From Betaproteobacteria bacterium (GTDB lineage Bacteria; Pseudomonadota; Gammaproteobacteria; Burkholderiales; Casimicrobiaceae): DNA of 53,973 nucleotides. Shown here piece after piece: positions 37,376 through 45,521 of this stretch. The notes beneath the pieces were generated by a model. The model searched no databases. It saw nothing but the letters and a program-made list of their open reading frames with translations, and was not told the DNA's origin. The translations under genes were made by a program, and so were the position numbers. How positions within the stretch are numbered: the stretch's first letter is position 1; each line of letters opens with the position of its first letter. Where the stretch lies: the NCBI GenBank assembly GCA_018971195.1, contig JAGXBK010000003.1:1-53973 (forward strand), read 5' to 3'.

Positions 37376-38356
37376 TCAGGAGCCGTGGATGAAGAAGTGT
37401 AGCAACCGCCGCGGAAGCCAATCGACGTTGCCGGGAAACGGTCCCTGCGCGAAGCCTGCATGACCGCCGTGAGGCGGCTGCTCGAGAACGACGGCGCGGC
37501 TCACGTCGGCGGGCCCGGGCAGCGATCGTGCAGGAATGAACGGATCGTTGCGTGCATTGACGACCAGCGTCGGCAGCGCGATGTGCGCGAGCCACGGCTT
37601 GGACGACGCACGCGTCCAATAGTCGCGCGTGCCGGCGAACCCGTGCAGCGGGGAGGTGACCACGTCGTCGAATTCCCACATCGTGCGCACGCGGCGGATG
37701 CGTGCCGCGTCGAGCAGCCCCGGAAAGCGCCTGGCGATGACGAGCGACTTGGGCTTCAGCGTCGTCAGGAAATGCCTGGTGTAGGCGCGATTGAAGCCTT
37801 GCCCGATCGCGATGCCCGCTGCCATGAGGTCGAGCGGCGCCGATACTGCTGCGGCTGCAGTGAGGAGCTTGGCTGCGTCGCTGCCGGCGCGGCCCAGCCA
37901 GTTCAGCAGCGCGCTGCCGCCGAGCGAGACGCCGACCGCATAGGCAGGCGTGGCCGGGCCGATGCGCGCACGCACCGCGTCGAGCATCATCGCGATCTCG
38001 GCGTGATCCCCCGAGTGATACGCCCGCGGCAGACGATTGGGCTCGCCGCCGCAGCCGCGGAAATGCGGCACGACACCTCGCCAGCCGGCGCGCGCGAGCG
38101 CATTCAGCAGTGCCCGCGCATAGTGCGACGACGAACTGCCCTCGAGGCCGTGGAACAGGATGACGATCGGACGCTGCGGGTCGTCGCCGGCGTCGAGCCA
38201 GTCGAAATCCCAGAAATCGCCATCGGCGGTCTCGATCCGCTCGCGTCGCAGCCGCACATGGTGCCGGCGCAGGCGGTAGGGCCAGACGGTCTGCGCATGG
38301 CCGCCGACGAGCCAGCGCGGTGCGCGATAGGGACCGGGAAAGGGCGGCGAGGTCAT
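37376..38356 (-). CDS. YheT-family alpha/beta hydrolase
   Basis: The 326-residue hydrolase has the family N-terminus PYRAPRWLVGGHAQTVWPYR, oxyanion stretch ILFHGLEGSSSSHYA, FRGCGGEPNRLPRAYHSGD, nucleophile elbow AVGVSLGGSALLNWLGR (Ser), acid in NARNDPFIP and His in PPHGGHAGFA. Family members are carboxyl esterases or hydrolases of uncertain substrate. The start at 38356 (MTSPPFPGPYRAPRW) is chosen as the family start; the frame opens earlier at 38431, where it would overlap the upstream gene. It is probably cotranscribed with the phosphomutase. Confidence 0.9.
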   Translation of the reverse strand: MTSPPFPGPYRAPRWLVGGHAQTVWPYRLRRHHVRLRRERIETADGDFWDFDWLDAGDDPQRPIVILFHGLEGSSSSHYARALLNALARAGWRGVVPHFRGCGGEPNRLPRAYHSGDHAEIAMMLDAVRARIGPATPAYAVGVSLGGSALLNWLGRAGSDAAKLLTAAAAVSAPLDLMAAGIAIGQGFNRAYTRHFLTTLKPKSLVIARRFPGLLDAARIRRVRTMWEFDDVVTSPLHGFAGTRDYWTRASSKPWLAHIALPTLVVNARNDPFIPARSLPGPADVSRAVVLEQPPHGGHAGFAQGPFPGNVDWLPRRLLHFFIHGS

Positions 38357-38427
38357 CGACACCCGGCGCTCATTGGGCGAGCGTGGTGGTGCACACTTCG
38401 GCTCGCCCCCTGGGCGACCCGTCGCGC

Positions 38428-39555
38428 TCACGCGGCGGCAGGGGCCTTGCGCCGCGCGAGATCGGCGCGCTTCTCGTACGCGTCCCGCGCCAGCGCGACG
38501 TCGTCGAGGAAATGCGAGAGCTCCGACAGCAGCAGCGCCTGAGGCCCGTCGACCAGCGCGCGCGCTGGATCGGGGTGGAAATCCACGAGGATCAGGTTGG
38601 CGCCCGCGACGACGCCCTGTGCAACGACGTGGAAGATGTCGAGCAGCCCATCGGGCGCGCGGGCGCGCGTGCCGACCGAATGCGACGGGTCGATCCCGAC
38701 CGGCATGCGCGTCAGGCGCTTGACCACCGGGATATGCGCGAAATCGACGAAATTGCGGTGCGGGTCGCCCATGTTCGTCTTCATCCCGCGCAGGCAGAAC
38801 ACGACTTTGCGATTGCCCTCGGTGGCGAGGTACTCGGCCGCATTCAGCGATTCATCGAGGGTGATGCCGAAGCCGCGCTTGATCAGCACCGGGAACTCCT
38901 GCTGCCTGCCGACTTGCTTCAGCAGCTCGAAATTCTGGGTGTTGCGCGTGCCGATCTGCAGCATCACGCCGGTGGGATCGCCGGTGTGGGCCAGCGCGGC
39001 GCGAATCTCGTCGACGTGGGACTCGTGCGTGATCTCCATCGCGATGACGCGAATGCCGTACTTGCCAGCGAGCTCGAACACATAGGGCAGGCATTTCGCT
39101 CCGAAGCCCTGGAACGCGTAGGGTGATGTGCGCGGCTTGTAGGCGCCCATGCGCGTGCAGACCTGGCCGCTGTCCCGCAGCGCCTTCATCATGCCTTCGA
39201 CCGATTCGGCGGAATCGACCGCGCACAGCCCGGCGAAGACGTTGAGGCTGTCCTGTCCGAAATGGACACCGTTGTATTCGAACGACGACGGGCGGTCGTC
39301 CCCCTGCTTGTGGCGCCCGAGCACGCGATAGGCCTCGGAGACCCGCACGACCTTGGCCACGCAGGGGAGCACCTGCATCTGCTCGACGGTCAGCGCCCCG
39401 GTGTCGCCGATCAGGTAGATCTCGGTCAGCGTCACTTCGCTGCCGACCTCGCGGTGGACCCGGAACTCGACCTTGGACAGGCGCTCGAGCTGCGCGATGA
39501 GCATCCGGTAATCGGCGCTCTCGGGGAGGATGCCCGGTTCGAGTACGAGGATCAT
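38428..39555 (-). CDS. DAHP synthase-like protein (type I-beta), divergent
   Basis: A 375-residue protein with an N-terminal ferredoxin-like regulatory domain (MILVLEPGILPESADYRM) and a TIM barrel of the DAHPS I-beta family: MGAYKPRTSPYAFQGFG, MLQIGTRNTQNFELL, VLIKRGFG, GIDPSHSVGTRA. DAHP synthase joins PEP and erythrose 4-phosphate to begin aromatic synthesis. Several usually fixed sites differ. AGPCSVE is AGLCAVD; the LCERGIRTF motif is FCLRGMKTN, losing the Glu; and VEVHP is VDFHP, turning a metal-ligand Glu into Asp. The metal-binding Cys and His remain. It may have changed kinetics or another substrate. Confidence 0.82.
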   Translation of the reverse strand: MILVLEPGILPESADYRMLIAQLERLSKVEFRVHREVGSEVTLTEIYLIGDTGALTVEQMQVLPCVAKVVRVSEAYRVLGRHKQGDDRPSSFEYNGVHFGQDSLNVFAGLCAVDSAESVEGMMKALRDSGQVCTRMGAYKPRTSPYAFQGFGAKCLPYVFELAGKYGIRVIAMEITHESHVDEIRAALAHTGDPTGVMLQIGTRNTQNFELLKQVGRQQEFPVLIKRGFGITLDESLNAAEYLATEGNRKVVFCLRGMKTNMGDPHRNFVDFAHIPVVKRLTRMPVGIDPSHSVGTRARAPDGLLDIFHVVAQGVVAGANLILVDFHPDPARALVDGPQALLLSELSHFLDDVALARDAYEKRADLARRKAPAAA

Positions 39556-39700
39556 CGTTCGAAGCTTTTCCCAGGTTTTTCATGCATTTGGCGATTCTAC
39601 GCCGTCCCGGGCCCGGGTGGCTGGAAGGCATGGTAATTGCCGTGCTGCGCCGCAAGATGGCGCCGGCGCAACAGGCTGCGTGCCCAGGTCAGCGAATTGA

Positions 39701-39730
39701 TTGCCGCGCGCGTTTGGCTTGCCGTAGACT
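39701..39730 (+). promoter_or_regulatory. Candidate sigma-70 promoter of psiF
   Basis: A -35-like TTGCCG (39701-39706) and -10-like TAGACT (39725-39730) are separated by 18 bp, about 95 bp before the psiF start. Each matches four of six consensus positions. The call is tentative. Confidence 0.3.
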
Positions 39731-39824
39731 GGCCCCAAGCTTCAGGCGGGCGCCGGCAACCGGCACCCGACTCCGGTACCCGCAGTTCAACCTCACGAGC
39801 CACCAACCGAAGGAAAGCCATTCC

Positions 39825-40097
39825 ATGAAGAAGCTCCTTGCGCTGGCTTTGATCGGCGCATTTGCCGCCGTTGCAACCCCCGCCTTCGCCGCCAACGTTC
39901 AGCAGGAGCGCATGAAGACCTGCAACGCCAAGAAGGGCGACAAGAAGGGCGAAGCATACAAGGCGTTCATGAAGGAATGCCTCAGCGCCGAAAAGAAGGC
40001 CTACGACACCAAGATGGGCGCCTGCAACACCAAGTCGAAGGGGATGAAAGGCGACGAACGCAAGAAGTTCATGTCGGAGTGCATGTCGGCAAAATGA
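39825..40097 (+). CDS. PsiF-repeat exported protein
   Basis: A 90-residue protein with a cleavable signal peptide ([20 protein letters not shown], cleavage near AFAA) and two PsiF repeats. Each has the pattern [23 protein letters not shown] or [22 protein letters not shown]: a Lys-rich segment between two cysteines. It is small, basic and periplasmic; function is unknown. In E. coli, psiF is phosphate-starvation induced, but no Pho box was recognised here. A ribosome site (aaggaaagcc) precedes the ATG, and a strong terminator follows at 40171. Confidence 0.92.
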   Translation: MKKLLALALIGAFAAVATPAFAANVQQERMKTCNAKKGDKKGEAYKAFMKECLSAEKKAYDTKMGACNTKSKGMKGDERKKFMSECMSAK

Positions 40098-40170
40098 GTC
40101 TGGGAGCCTTCGCTTAGCGCGACGTTTTCCAAACACGATCGGGCGATCTCCTGTCCGTCCGATCGAGATG

Positions 40171-40210
40171 ACGAGGCCGCACGGGGCAACCCGTTGCGGC
40201 CTTGTTTTTT
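40171..40210 (+). terminator. Rho-independent terminator of psiF (target of the intron)
   Basis: A GC-rich stem (ggccgcacggg / cccgttgcggcc, loop gcaa, one bulged base) is followed by ttgtttttt ending at 40210. The group II intron begins at the next base, as class C introns do. Confidence 0.9.
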
Positions 40211-40627
40211 GTGCGCCCGGCAGGGCGCACGTACTTGGAGGTGGAAGTCCTCTACACACCCGGCAAGGGGAAGTGTTAGCCGAACGGCAAGGGTGTCGCG
40301 GGCGACTGCGAATCCGGAGGAAGCCGAAGGCAAAGCGCTGGCCTGACGAACAGGAAGCGGATAGAGGCGGCGTAGCGGGGTGAGCAGGCAAATAGATGCG
40401 AAGCCCGATACTTGCACGGAACGCTGCGACGTAGATCCGACAGGCATAAGCGTGAAGGTGCGTGCGCAATACCCGGGGAGATCTGGCGGTCTGCCGTGTG
40501 CTACTGACATCGCAAGGTGTCGGGATGGATCACCAGAAGTCAGCCGAGGCCATAGTAGGTGTCAGCACGAACCGAAGGGCCGAACGTGAAAGGCCGCGAG
40601 TAGGCGGCGGGACTCTCAAGGAAGCCG

Positions 40628-42022
40628 ATGAAGGCGGAAGCTGATCGGGATGATCAGGCGGGTGCAGCAGACACTGGACGGAATTCGGTGGTGGCTGCGA
40701 CTCGCGCCGAGGCGGAGGTGGCGACCCGAGCGCGGACGAAAGCGGAGGTAGCGACAACGAGTCTGATGGAAGCCGTAGTGGAACGCGGCAACTTGAAGCT
40801 CGCGTATCAGCGGGTGGTCGAGAACAAGGGTGCGGCGGGGGTTGATCAGCTCGCGGTGTCCGAGCTCAAAGAGCACCTGAAACGGCACTGGCCGACGATG
40901 CGGGCCAGACTGCTGGCGGGGACGTATCAACCGCAACCGGTGCGAGGGGTGAACATTCCCAAGCCGCAAGGTGGAGTGCGCACGCTGGGCATTCCGACGG
41001 TGGTGGATCGGCTCCTTCAGCAGGCGTTGCATCAAGTGCTACAACCGATCTTCGAGCCGACCTTCTCGGACGCGAGCTACGGCTTTCGGCCGGGCAGGAA
41101 TGCGCATCAGGCGCTGCGCCAAGCGCGCGAGTATGTGGCGCAAGGCAAGCGGTGGGTGGTGGATATCGATCTGGAGAAGTTCTTCGACCGGGTCAACCAC
41201 GATCTGCTGATGAGCAAGCTGGCGACCAAGATCGGCGATGCACGAGTGCTGACACTGATTCGGCGGTATCTCGAAGCGGGCATGATGACGGACGGGCCGG
41301 TGCAGCCGCGTACGGAGGGCACGCCGCAAGGCGGACCGCTGTCGCCGCTGCTGTCCAACATCCTGCTCACTGATCTCGACCGGGAACTGGAACGGCGCGG
41401 GCACACGTTCTGCCGCTACGCGGACGACTGCAACATCTATGTCGCGAGCGAACGGGCGGGCGTGGAGCTGTTGCAAAGTCTGACCGGGTTTCTGGCCGAG
41501 CGGCTTAAGCTCACGGTGAATGCGGCCAAGAGCGCGGTGGCACGGCCGTGGCAGCGCAAGTTTCTGGGCTACAGCTTAACGTGGCATCGGGAACCAAAGC
41601 TGCGCATTGCGGCGCCAAGCCTAAAGAGGCTGACGGAGCAAGTGAGAGCACTGTTGCGCGGCGCGCGCGGGCGCCACCTTGGCGCCACGATCCAGACCCT
41701 CAATCCGCTGCTACGCGGCTGGGCGGCGTACTTTAAGCTGGCCGAGACCAAGCGGGCGCTGGAGGATCGGGATGGATGGATTCGGCATAAGTTACGCTGC
41801 GTCCTGTGGCGACACTGGAAACGATCGCATGCGCGTGCGCGCAAGCTGATGCAACGCGGATTGACGGAGGAACGGGCGTGGCGCTCGGCCACCAACGGGC
41901 GCGGCCCGTGGTGGAATGCGGGCGCGAGTCACATGCACGCCGCCTTCCCGAAGTCCTGGTTCAATACTCTGGGGCTGGTGTCGCTGCTCGATACGGTGCA
42001 GCGCCTCCAGCGCGTTTCATGA
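40628..42022 (+). CDS. ltrA: Group II intron reverse transcriptase/maturase
   Basis: A 464-residue protein. RT blocks include VDQLAVSELKEHL, GVRTLGIPTVVDRLLQQAL, ASYGFRPGRNAHQAL, VVDIDLEKFFDRVNHDLL, GTPQGGPLSPLLSNILL and the active site FCRYADDCNIYV (YADD). The maturase X domain follows with LNPLLRGWAAYFKLAE and the end WWNAGASHMHAAFPKSW. There is no HNH endonuclease domain, as in class C introns. It splices the intron and copies it at new terminator sites. The N-terminal about 45 residues are Ala/Arg-rich and vary in this family. A ribosome site (aaggaagccg) precedes the ATG. All blocks are present without a break, so it looks functional. Confidence 0.95.
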   Translation: MKAEADRDDQAGAADTGRNSVVAATRAEAEVATRARTKAEVATTSLMEAVVERGNLKLAYQRVVENKGAAGVDQLAVSELKEHLKRHWPTMRARLLAGTYQPQPVRGVNIPKPQGGVRTLGIPTVVDRLLQQALHQVLQPIFEPTFSDASYGFRPGRNAHQALRQAREYVAQGKRWVVDIDLEKFFDRVNHDLLMSKLATKIGDARVLTLIRRYLEAGMMTDGPVQPRTEGTPQGGPLSPLLSNILLTDLDRELERRGHTFCRYADDCNIYVASERAGVELLQSLTGFLAERLKLTVNAAKSAVARPWQRKFLGYSLTWHREPKLRIAAPSLKRLTEQVRALLRGARGRHLGATIQTLNPLLRGWAAYFKLAETKRALEDRDGWIRHKLRCVLWRHWKRSHARARKLMQRGLTEERAWRSATNGRGPWWNAGASHMHAAFPKSWFNTLGLVSLLDTVQRLQRVS

Positions 42023-42093
42023 ACCGCCGTATGCGGAACCGCACGTACGGTGGTGTGGGAGGGCGGCCGGGGTGACCCGGCCCCCTACCCGAT
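42023..42093 (+). ncRNA. Intron domains V and VI
   Basis: Domain V is the stem accgccgt / acggtggt, with internal part gcgg/ccgc and the usual 2-nt bulge. The triad is CGC at 42025-42027, as in class C, where other classes have AGC. Domain VI has the stem ggccggg / cccggcc capped by a gtga tetraloop (42065-42082) and an unpaired A at about 42087 as probable branch point. Confidence 0.85.
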
Positions 42094-42104
42094 CCTGGGT
42101 TTCC

Positions 42105-43301
42105 TCAGCGCTTCCGGATCAGCAGGCCTTTCAGGTACGCGCCTTCGGGAAAGTTCAACGCGACCGGATGATCGGCCGATGCGCCCATGTGCATGATGAC
42201 CGCGGCATCCGCCTTCGCGTCGAGCGCGGCGCCTGCGACGATCTTCTGGAACAACGCGGCATCGATCCCGCCCGAGCACGAGTACGTTGCGAGCAGACCG
42301 CCGGCAGCGAGCAGCTTCAGCGCGAGCAGGTTGATGTCCTTGTAGGCGCGCGCGGCGCGCGGCGCGAGTGCCGCGGTCGGTGCGAACTTCGGTGGATCGA
42401 GCACGATCAGGTCGTATTGCTCGGCGCGATCGCGCAGGTTCCGCAGCTCGGCGAACACGTCGGCCTCGCGCCATTCGGCTCGCGCGCCATCGAGCGCAGG
42501 ATTGAGGGCGAGGCTGCTGCGCGCCAGCGCCAGCGCGTCCGCCGAGCTGTCGATCGACAGCGTCGATTGCGCGCCTCCCGCGAGCGCCGCGATGGTGAAT
42601 CCCCCTGAATAGCAGAACGCGTTGAGCACCCGCCTGCCCGCGGCGTAGCGGCGCAGGATCGCGCGATTGTCGCGCTGATCGAGGTAGAAGCCGGTTTTCT
42701 GCCCGCGCTCGATGTCGACGCGGTAGCGCAATCCGCCTTCGACGATCTCCACCTCGGGTGGCAGCGCGCCGATTACCGGGCCGGTGCGGCTGTCCAGGCC
42801 TTCGAGGCTGCGCACGTCGGCATCCGAGCGCTCGAACACGCAGCGCGCGCCGGTCGCCTGTTGCAGGGCCGCGGCGATGGCGTCGCGCCAGGCCTCGGCG
42901 CCGGCGGAGAGCAGTTGCACGACGACGGTATCGCCGTAGCGGTCGGCGACGATGCCTGGCAGTCCGTCGGATTCGGCGTGAACGATGCGGCACGCGGTGT
43001 GCTCGGCGTCGAGCATCCCGCCGCGCGCCGCCACGGCGCGCGCGATCGAGCGCGTGAAGAATGCAGCGTCGATTGCCGTATCGGCGTCGAAGCTCCACAC
43101 GCGGGCCCGGATCTGCGAGACGGGCGACCAGGCGGCGCGTGCCACGAACGCGCCTGCGGCGTCGACGACGTCGACCGTTGCCCCGGGGGCCGGGCTGCCC
43201 TCGACTTCCTGGATCGCGCCGGAAAAGATCCAGGGATGACGCAGCGCGAGCGATCGCTCACGCCCGGCCTTGAGCCTGAGTACGCCGTTCGAACGCGTCA
43301 T
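42105..43301 (-). CDS. rlmI: 23S rRNA m5C methyltransferase RlmI-type
   Basis: The 398-residue enzyme has an N-terminal PUA domain (GVLRLKAGRERSLALRHPWI) and a Rossmann methyltransferase domain: FYLDQRDNRAILRRYAAGRR, motif I RVLNAFCYSGGFTIAALAGG, IVLDPPKFAPT, and the motif YSCSGGIDAALF with the catalytic Cys. RlmI methylates C1962 of 23S rRNA in E. coli; target identity here rests on overall match. The start at 43301 (MTRSNGVLRLK) is the family start. Its stop lies 11 bp from the intron 3' end, so the insertion occupies the short space between the convergent psiF and rlmI genes. Confidence 0.92.
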   Translation of the reverse strand: MTRSNGVLRLKAGRERSLALRHPWIFSGAIQEVEGSPAPGATVDVVDAAGAFVARAAWSPVSQIRARVWSFDADTAIDAAFFTRSIARAVAARGGMLDAEHTACRIVHAESDGLPGIVADRYGDTVVVQLLSAGAEAWRDAIAAALQQATGARCVFERSDADVRSLEGLDSRTGPVIGALPPEVEIVEGGLRYRVDIERGQKTGFYLDQRDNRAILRRYAAGRRVLNAFCYSGGFTIAALAGGAQSTLSIDSSADALALARSSLALNPALDGARAEWREADVFAELRNLRDRAEQYDLIVLDPPKFAPTAALAPRAARAYKDINLLALKLLAAGGLLATYSCSGGIDAALFQKIVAGAALDAKADAAVIMHMGASADHPVALNFPEGAYLKGLLIRKR

Positions 43302-43356
43302 GCCGTGCGCAGGCTGCCGCGCGCGTCCGGGAGCCGGATGGCGGGCACCCGCTGGG

Positions 43357-44400
43357 TCACCCGGCGGCGATGCCCAGCGTGCGGCCGATTGCGAAGGTGA
43401 CCGCACCCGCGATGGCCCCCAGCAGCAGCATTCGCGCGCCCGAGTACAGTGCATTGCGGCCGGTGAACAGCGACAGTGCGGCGCCCACGCCGAACAACCC
43501 GGTGGCGGTGATGCCGATCATCCACGGCAGCGCATGGTCGCCGCCGCCGAACACGAACGGGGCCAGCGGCGCAAACGCGCCGGCGGCGAACGAGATCAGC
43601 GAGCTCGACGCCGCCCCCAGCGGCGATCCGAGCTCCCCGGGATTGAGCCCGAGCTCCTCGCGCGCCAGGGTGTCGAGTGCATGCTGCGGATCCGCGACCA
43701 GGCGCTTGGCCAGGCGGTCGGCCTGCTTGGTGGGAAGCCCCTTGGCTGCATAGATCAATGCGAGCTCCTGCGCCTCGGCTTCGGGGTATTCCTTCAATTC
43801 GTCGCGTTCCAGCCCGATCTGGTATTCGTACAGCTCGCGCTGCGATTGCACCGACACGTACTCGCCTGCGGCCATCGCGAACGCTCCGGCAGCCATGCCC
43901 GCGACCCCCGTCAGCACGACGACCTTGACGTCGGTGCTCGCGCCGGCCACGCCGAGGATGAGGCTCGCATTGGACACCAGACCGTCGTTGACGCCGAAGA
44001 CAGCCGCTCGAAGATTGCCGCCGCTTCCAAGACCCCGATGGCGGCGCTCGAACTGCGACCCGACGTCCGGTGCGCTGTGGCCCGGCTCGGAAGGCGGCGC
44101 GCTGCCGTAGATCGTCATGCCGCGGACCTTCATCGCCGACAGCACGTTGCGCAGCCGACGGGGCCCCAGCCACTGGACCAGTCTCGCCACCAGGCGCGTG
44201 CGCGCATCGGGCTCGAACGGCCCCGGCGCCGGGTGACCGCGCGCCGTCAGCTGGGCACGCCAGATCGTCGCCTGCGCTTCCGCTTCGCCGGCAAGTCGTC
44301 GGAACAGCTCGGCGCGAACGGTCCCCGACTCGGCATCGGCGCAGGCGCGATACAGGAACGCCGAGCGCTGCTCTTCGGTCCAGGATTCGAGCGGATTCAT
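43357..44400 (-). CDS. VIT1/CCC1 family transporter with ferritin-like N-terminal domain
   Basis: A 347-residue protein. Residues 1-130 form a helical rubrerythrin/ferritin-like region (RACADAESGTVRAELFRRLA). Residues 130-347 form a VIT1 domain with AAVFGVNDGLVSNASLILGV, GAFAMAAGEYVSVQSQRELY, a cytoplasmic loop (VADPQHALDTLAREELGL) and three further helices ending GAVTFAIGRTLG. It likely exports Fe2+ or Mn2+ or lowers cytoplasmic metal. The other VIT protein of the window (2577-3212) lacks the N-terminal domain. It lies 55 bp upstream of rlmI on the same strand. Confidence 0.9.
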   Translation of the reverse strand: MNPLESWTEEQRSAFLYRACADAESGTVRAELFRRLAGEAEAQATIWRAQLTARGHPAPGPFEPDARTRLVARLVQWLGPRRLRNVLSAMKVRGMTIYGSAPPSEPGHSAPDVGSQFERRHRGLGSGGNLRAAVFGVNDGLVSNASLILGVAGASTDVKVVVLTGVAGMAAGAFAMAAGEYVSVQSQRELYEYQIGLERDELKEYPEAEAQELALIYAAKGLPTKQADRLAKRLVADPQHALDTLAREELGLNPGELGSPLGAASSSLISFAAGAFAPLAPFVFGGGDHALPWMIGITATGLFGVGAALSLFTGRNALYSGARMLLLGAIAGAVTFAIGRTLGIAAG

Positions 44401-44468
44401 GCCGGCGAGCCGTCAGCGTCGGTCGGGAGCGATCCGATAATCGCGGAGCCGTCGTCGGTCATGCCGGA

Positions 44469-45440
44469 TCACGCGGTGGCGATCGCCTCGATGCGGGCCA
44501 TCACGTCAGCCGTCAGCTTCGGAACGACATCCAGCGCTTTCATGTTCTCGGTCACCTGCGACGGCCGGCTCGCGCCGGTGATCACGGTCGAGACGTTGGG
44601 ATTCTTCAGGCACCATGCCAGCGACATCTGGGCGAGCGTGCAGCCAAGCTCGTCCGCGATCGGCGCCAGGGATTTGACCTGCTGGACGTGGCGGGGTTCG
44701 AGGATGCGCTCGGCGAGCCACTCGAAGCCTTTCAGCGCGGCCCGCGAATCGCCCGGGACGCCGTCCGAGTACTTGCCGGTCAGAAGCCCGGAGGCCAGGG
44801 GGCTCCATATCGTCGCGCCGATGCCGTAGTCGCTGTAGAGCCGCGCATATTCCTTCTCAACGCGCTCGCGATGGAACAGGTTGTATTGCGGTTGCTCCGT
44901 CACCGGCTTGTGCAGGTGGTGCCGCTCGGCGATCTCCCAGGCGGCGGCGATCTCCGCGGCGCTCCATTCCGAGGTGCCCCAGTAGAGCGCCTTGCCCGCG
45001 ACGATCATGTCGTGCATCGCGCGCACCGTTTCCTCGATCGGCGTCTCCGGGTCGGCGCGGTGGCAGAACGCCAGATCGACATGGTCGAGTCGCAGGCGCG
45101 ACAGCGAGCCATCGATCGCCTGCATCAGGTATTTGCGGTTCAACGTGTTCTTCTGGTTCGGGCCGTCGTGAAGCCCCCAGTAGAACTTGGTCGAAACGAC
45201 GTAGGACTCGCGGCGCCATCCCAGCTTCGCCAGGGCGTCGCCCATGATCGTCTCGGAACGCCCCTTTGCATAGACTTCGGCGTTGTCGAAGAAATTGACT
45301 CCGGCATCGTGCGCGGCGGCCATGCACTCGCGCGCGATCCCCTCGTCGAGCTGGTTGCCGTAGGTCACCCACGATCCGAACGCGAGCTCGCTCACCTTGA
45401 GGCCGGAACGTCCGAGCCGGCGGTAGTTCATTGCGGTCAT
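44469..45440 (-). CDS. Aldo/keto reductase, Kv-beta-like
   Basis: The 323-residue NADPH-dependent oxidoreductase begins [20 protein letters not shown] (a start at 45431, MNYRRLG, is equally possible). Active-site residues are Asp and Tyr in [15 protein letters not shown], Lys in VVSTKFYWG, and His in [10 protein letters not shown]. The later [20 protein letters not shown] and [14 protein letters not shown] are the cofactor-binding parts. The sequence is closest in style to the voltage-gated potassium channel beta-subunit group. Substrate is unknown. It is divergent from the S9 peptidase gene. Confidence 0.93.
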   Translation of the reverse strand: MTAMNYRRLGRSGLKVSELAFGSWVTYGNQLDEGIARECMAAAHDAGVNFFDNAEVYAKGRSETIMGDALAKLGWRRESYVVSTKFYWGLHDGPNQKNTLNRKYLMQAIDGSLSRLRLDHVDLAFCHRADPETPIEETVRAMHDMIVAGKALYWGTSEWSAAEIAAAWEIAERHHLHKPVTEQPQYNLFHRERVEKEYARLYSDYGIGATIWSPLASGLLTGKYSDGVPGDSRAALKGFEWLAERILEPRHVQQVKSLAPIADELGCTLAQMSLAWCLKNPNVSTVITGASRPSQVTENMKALDVVPKLTADVMARIEAIATA

Positions 45441-45481
45441 GTCGGAGGCAGGTCGGGGCGGGCGCCGGGCCGCGCCCGGGC

Positions 45482-45503
45482 TAGAATCGCGCCTTCGATT
45501 CTA
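45482..45503 (+). promoter_or_regulatory. Inverted repeat on the candidate -10 of the S9 peptidase gene
   Basis: Perfect 8-bp arms tagaatcg (45482-45489) and cgattcta (45496-45503) flank a 6-nt centre. The left arm contains tagaat, a -10-like hexamer, 34 nt before the ATG. It may be an operator, or a 5' hairpin of the mRNA. It lies in the 81-bp divergent space with the aldo/keto reductase gene, so both could be affected. Confidence 0.4.
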
Positions 45504-45521
45504 CTCCGACAGGAACTGCGC

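Larger units (their letters stand above)
40211..42093 (+). mobile_element. Group IIC intron
   Basis: A full-length intron of about 1.88 kb. The 5' end is gtgcg at 40211, directly after the T tract of the psiF terminator. Structured RNA of domains I-IV occupies 40211-40627 and surrounds the maturase gene. Domain V (42023-42054) and domain VI (about 42055-42093) close it. Insertion behind a terminator hairpin, the CGC catalytic triad, and a maturase without an endonuclease domain all mark class C. The 3' end is set at the AT of cccgat; one or two bases of uncertainty remain. It lies between psiF and rlmI and breaks neither gene. Confidence 0.92.
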
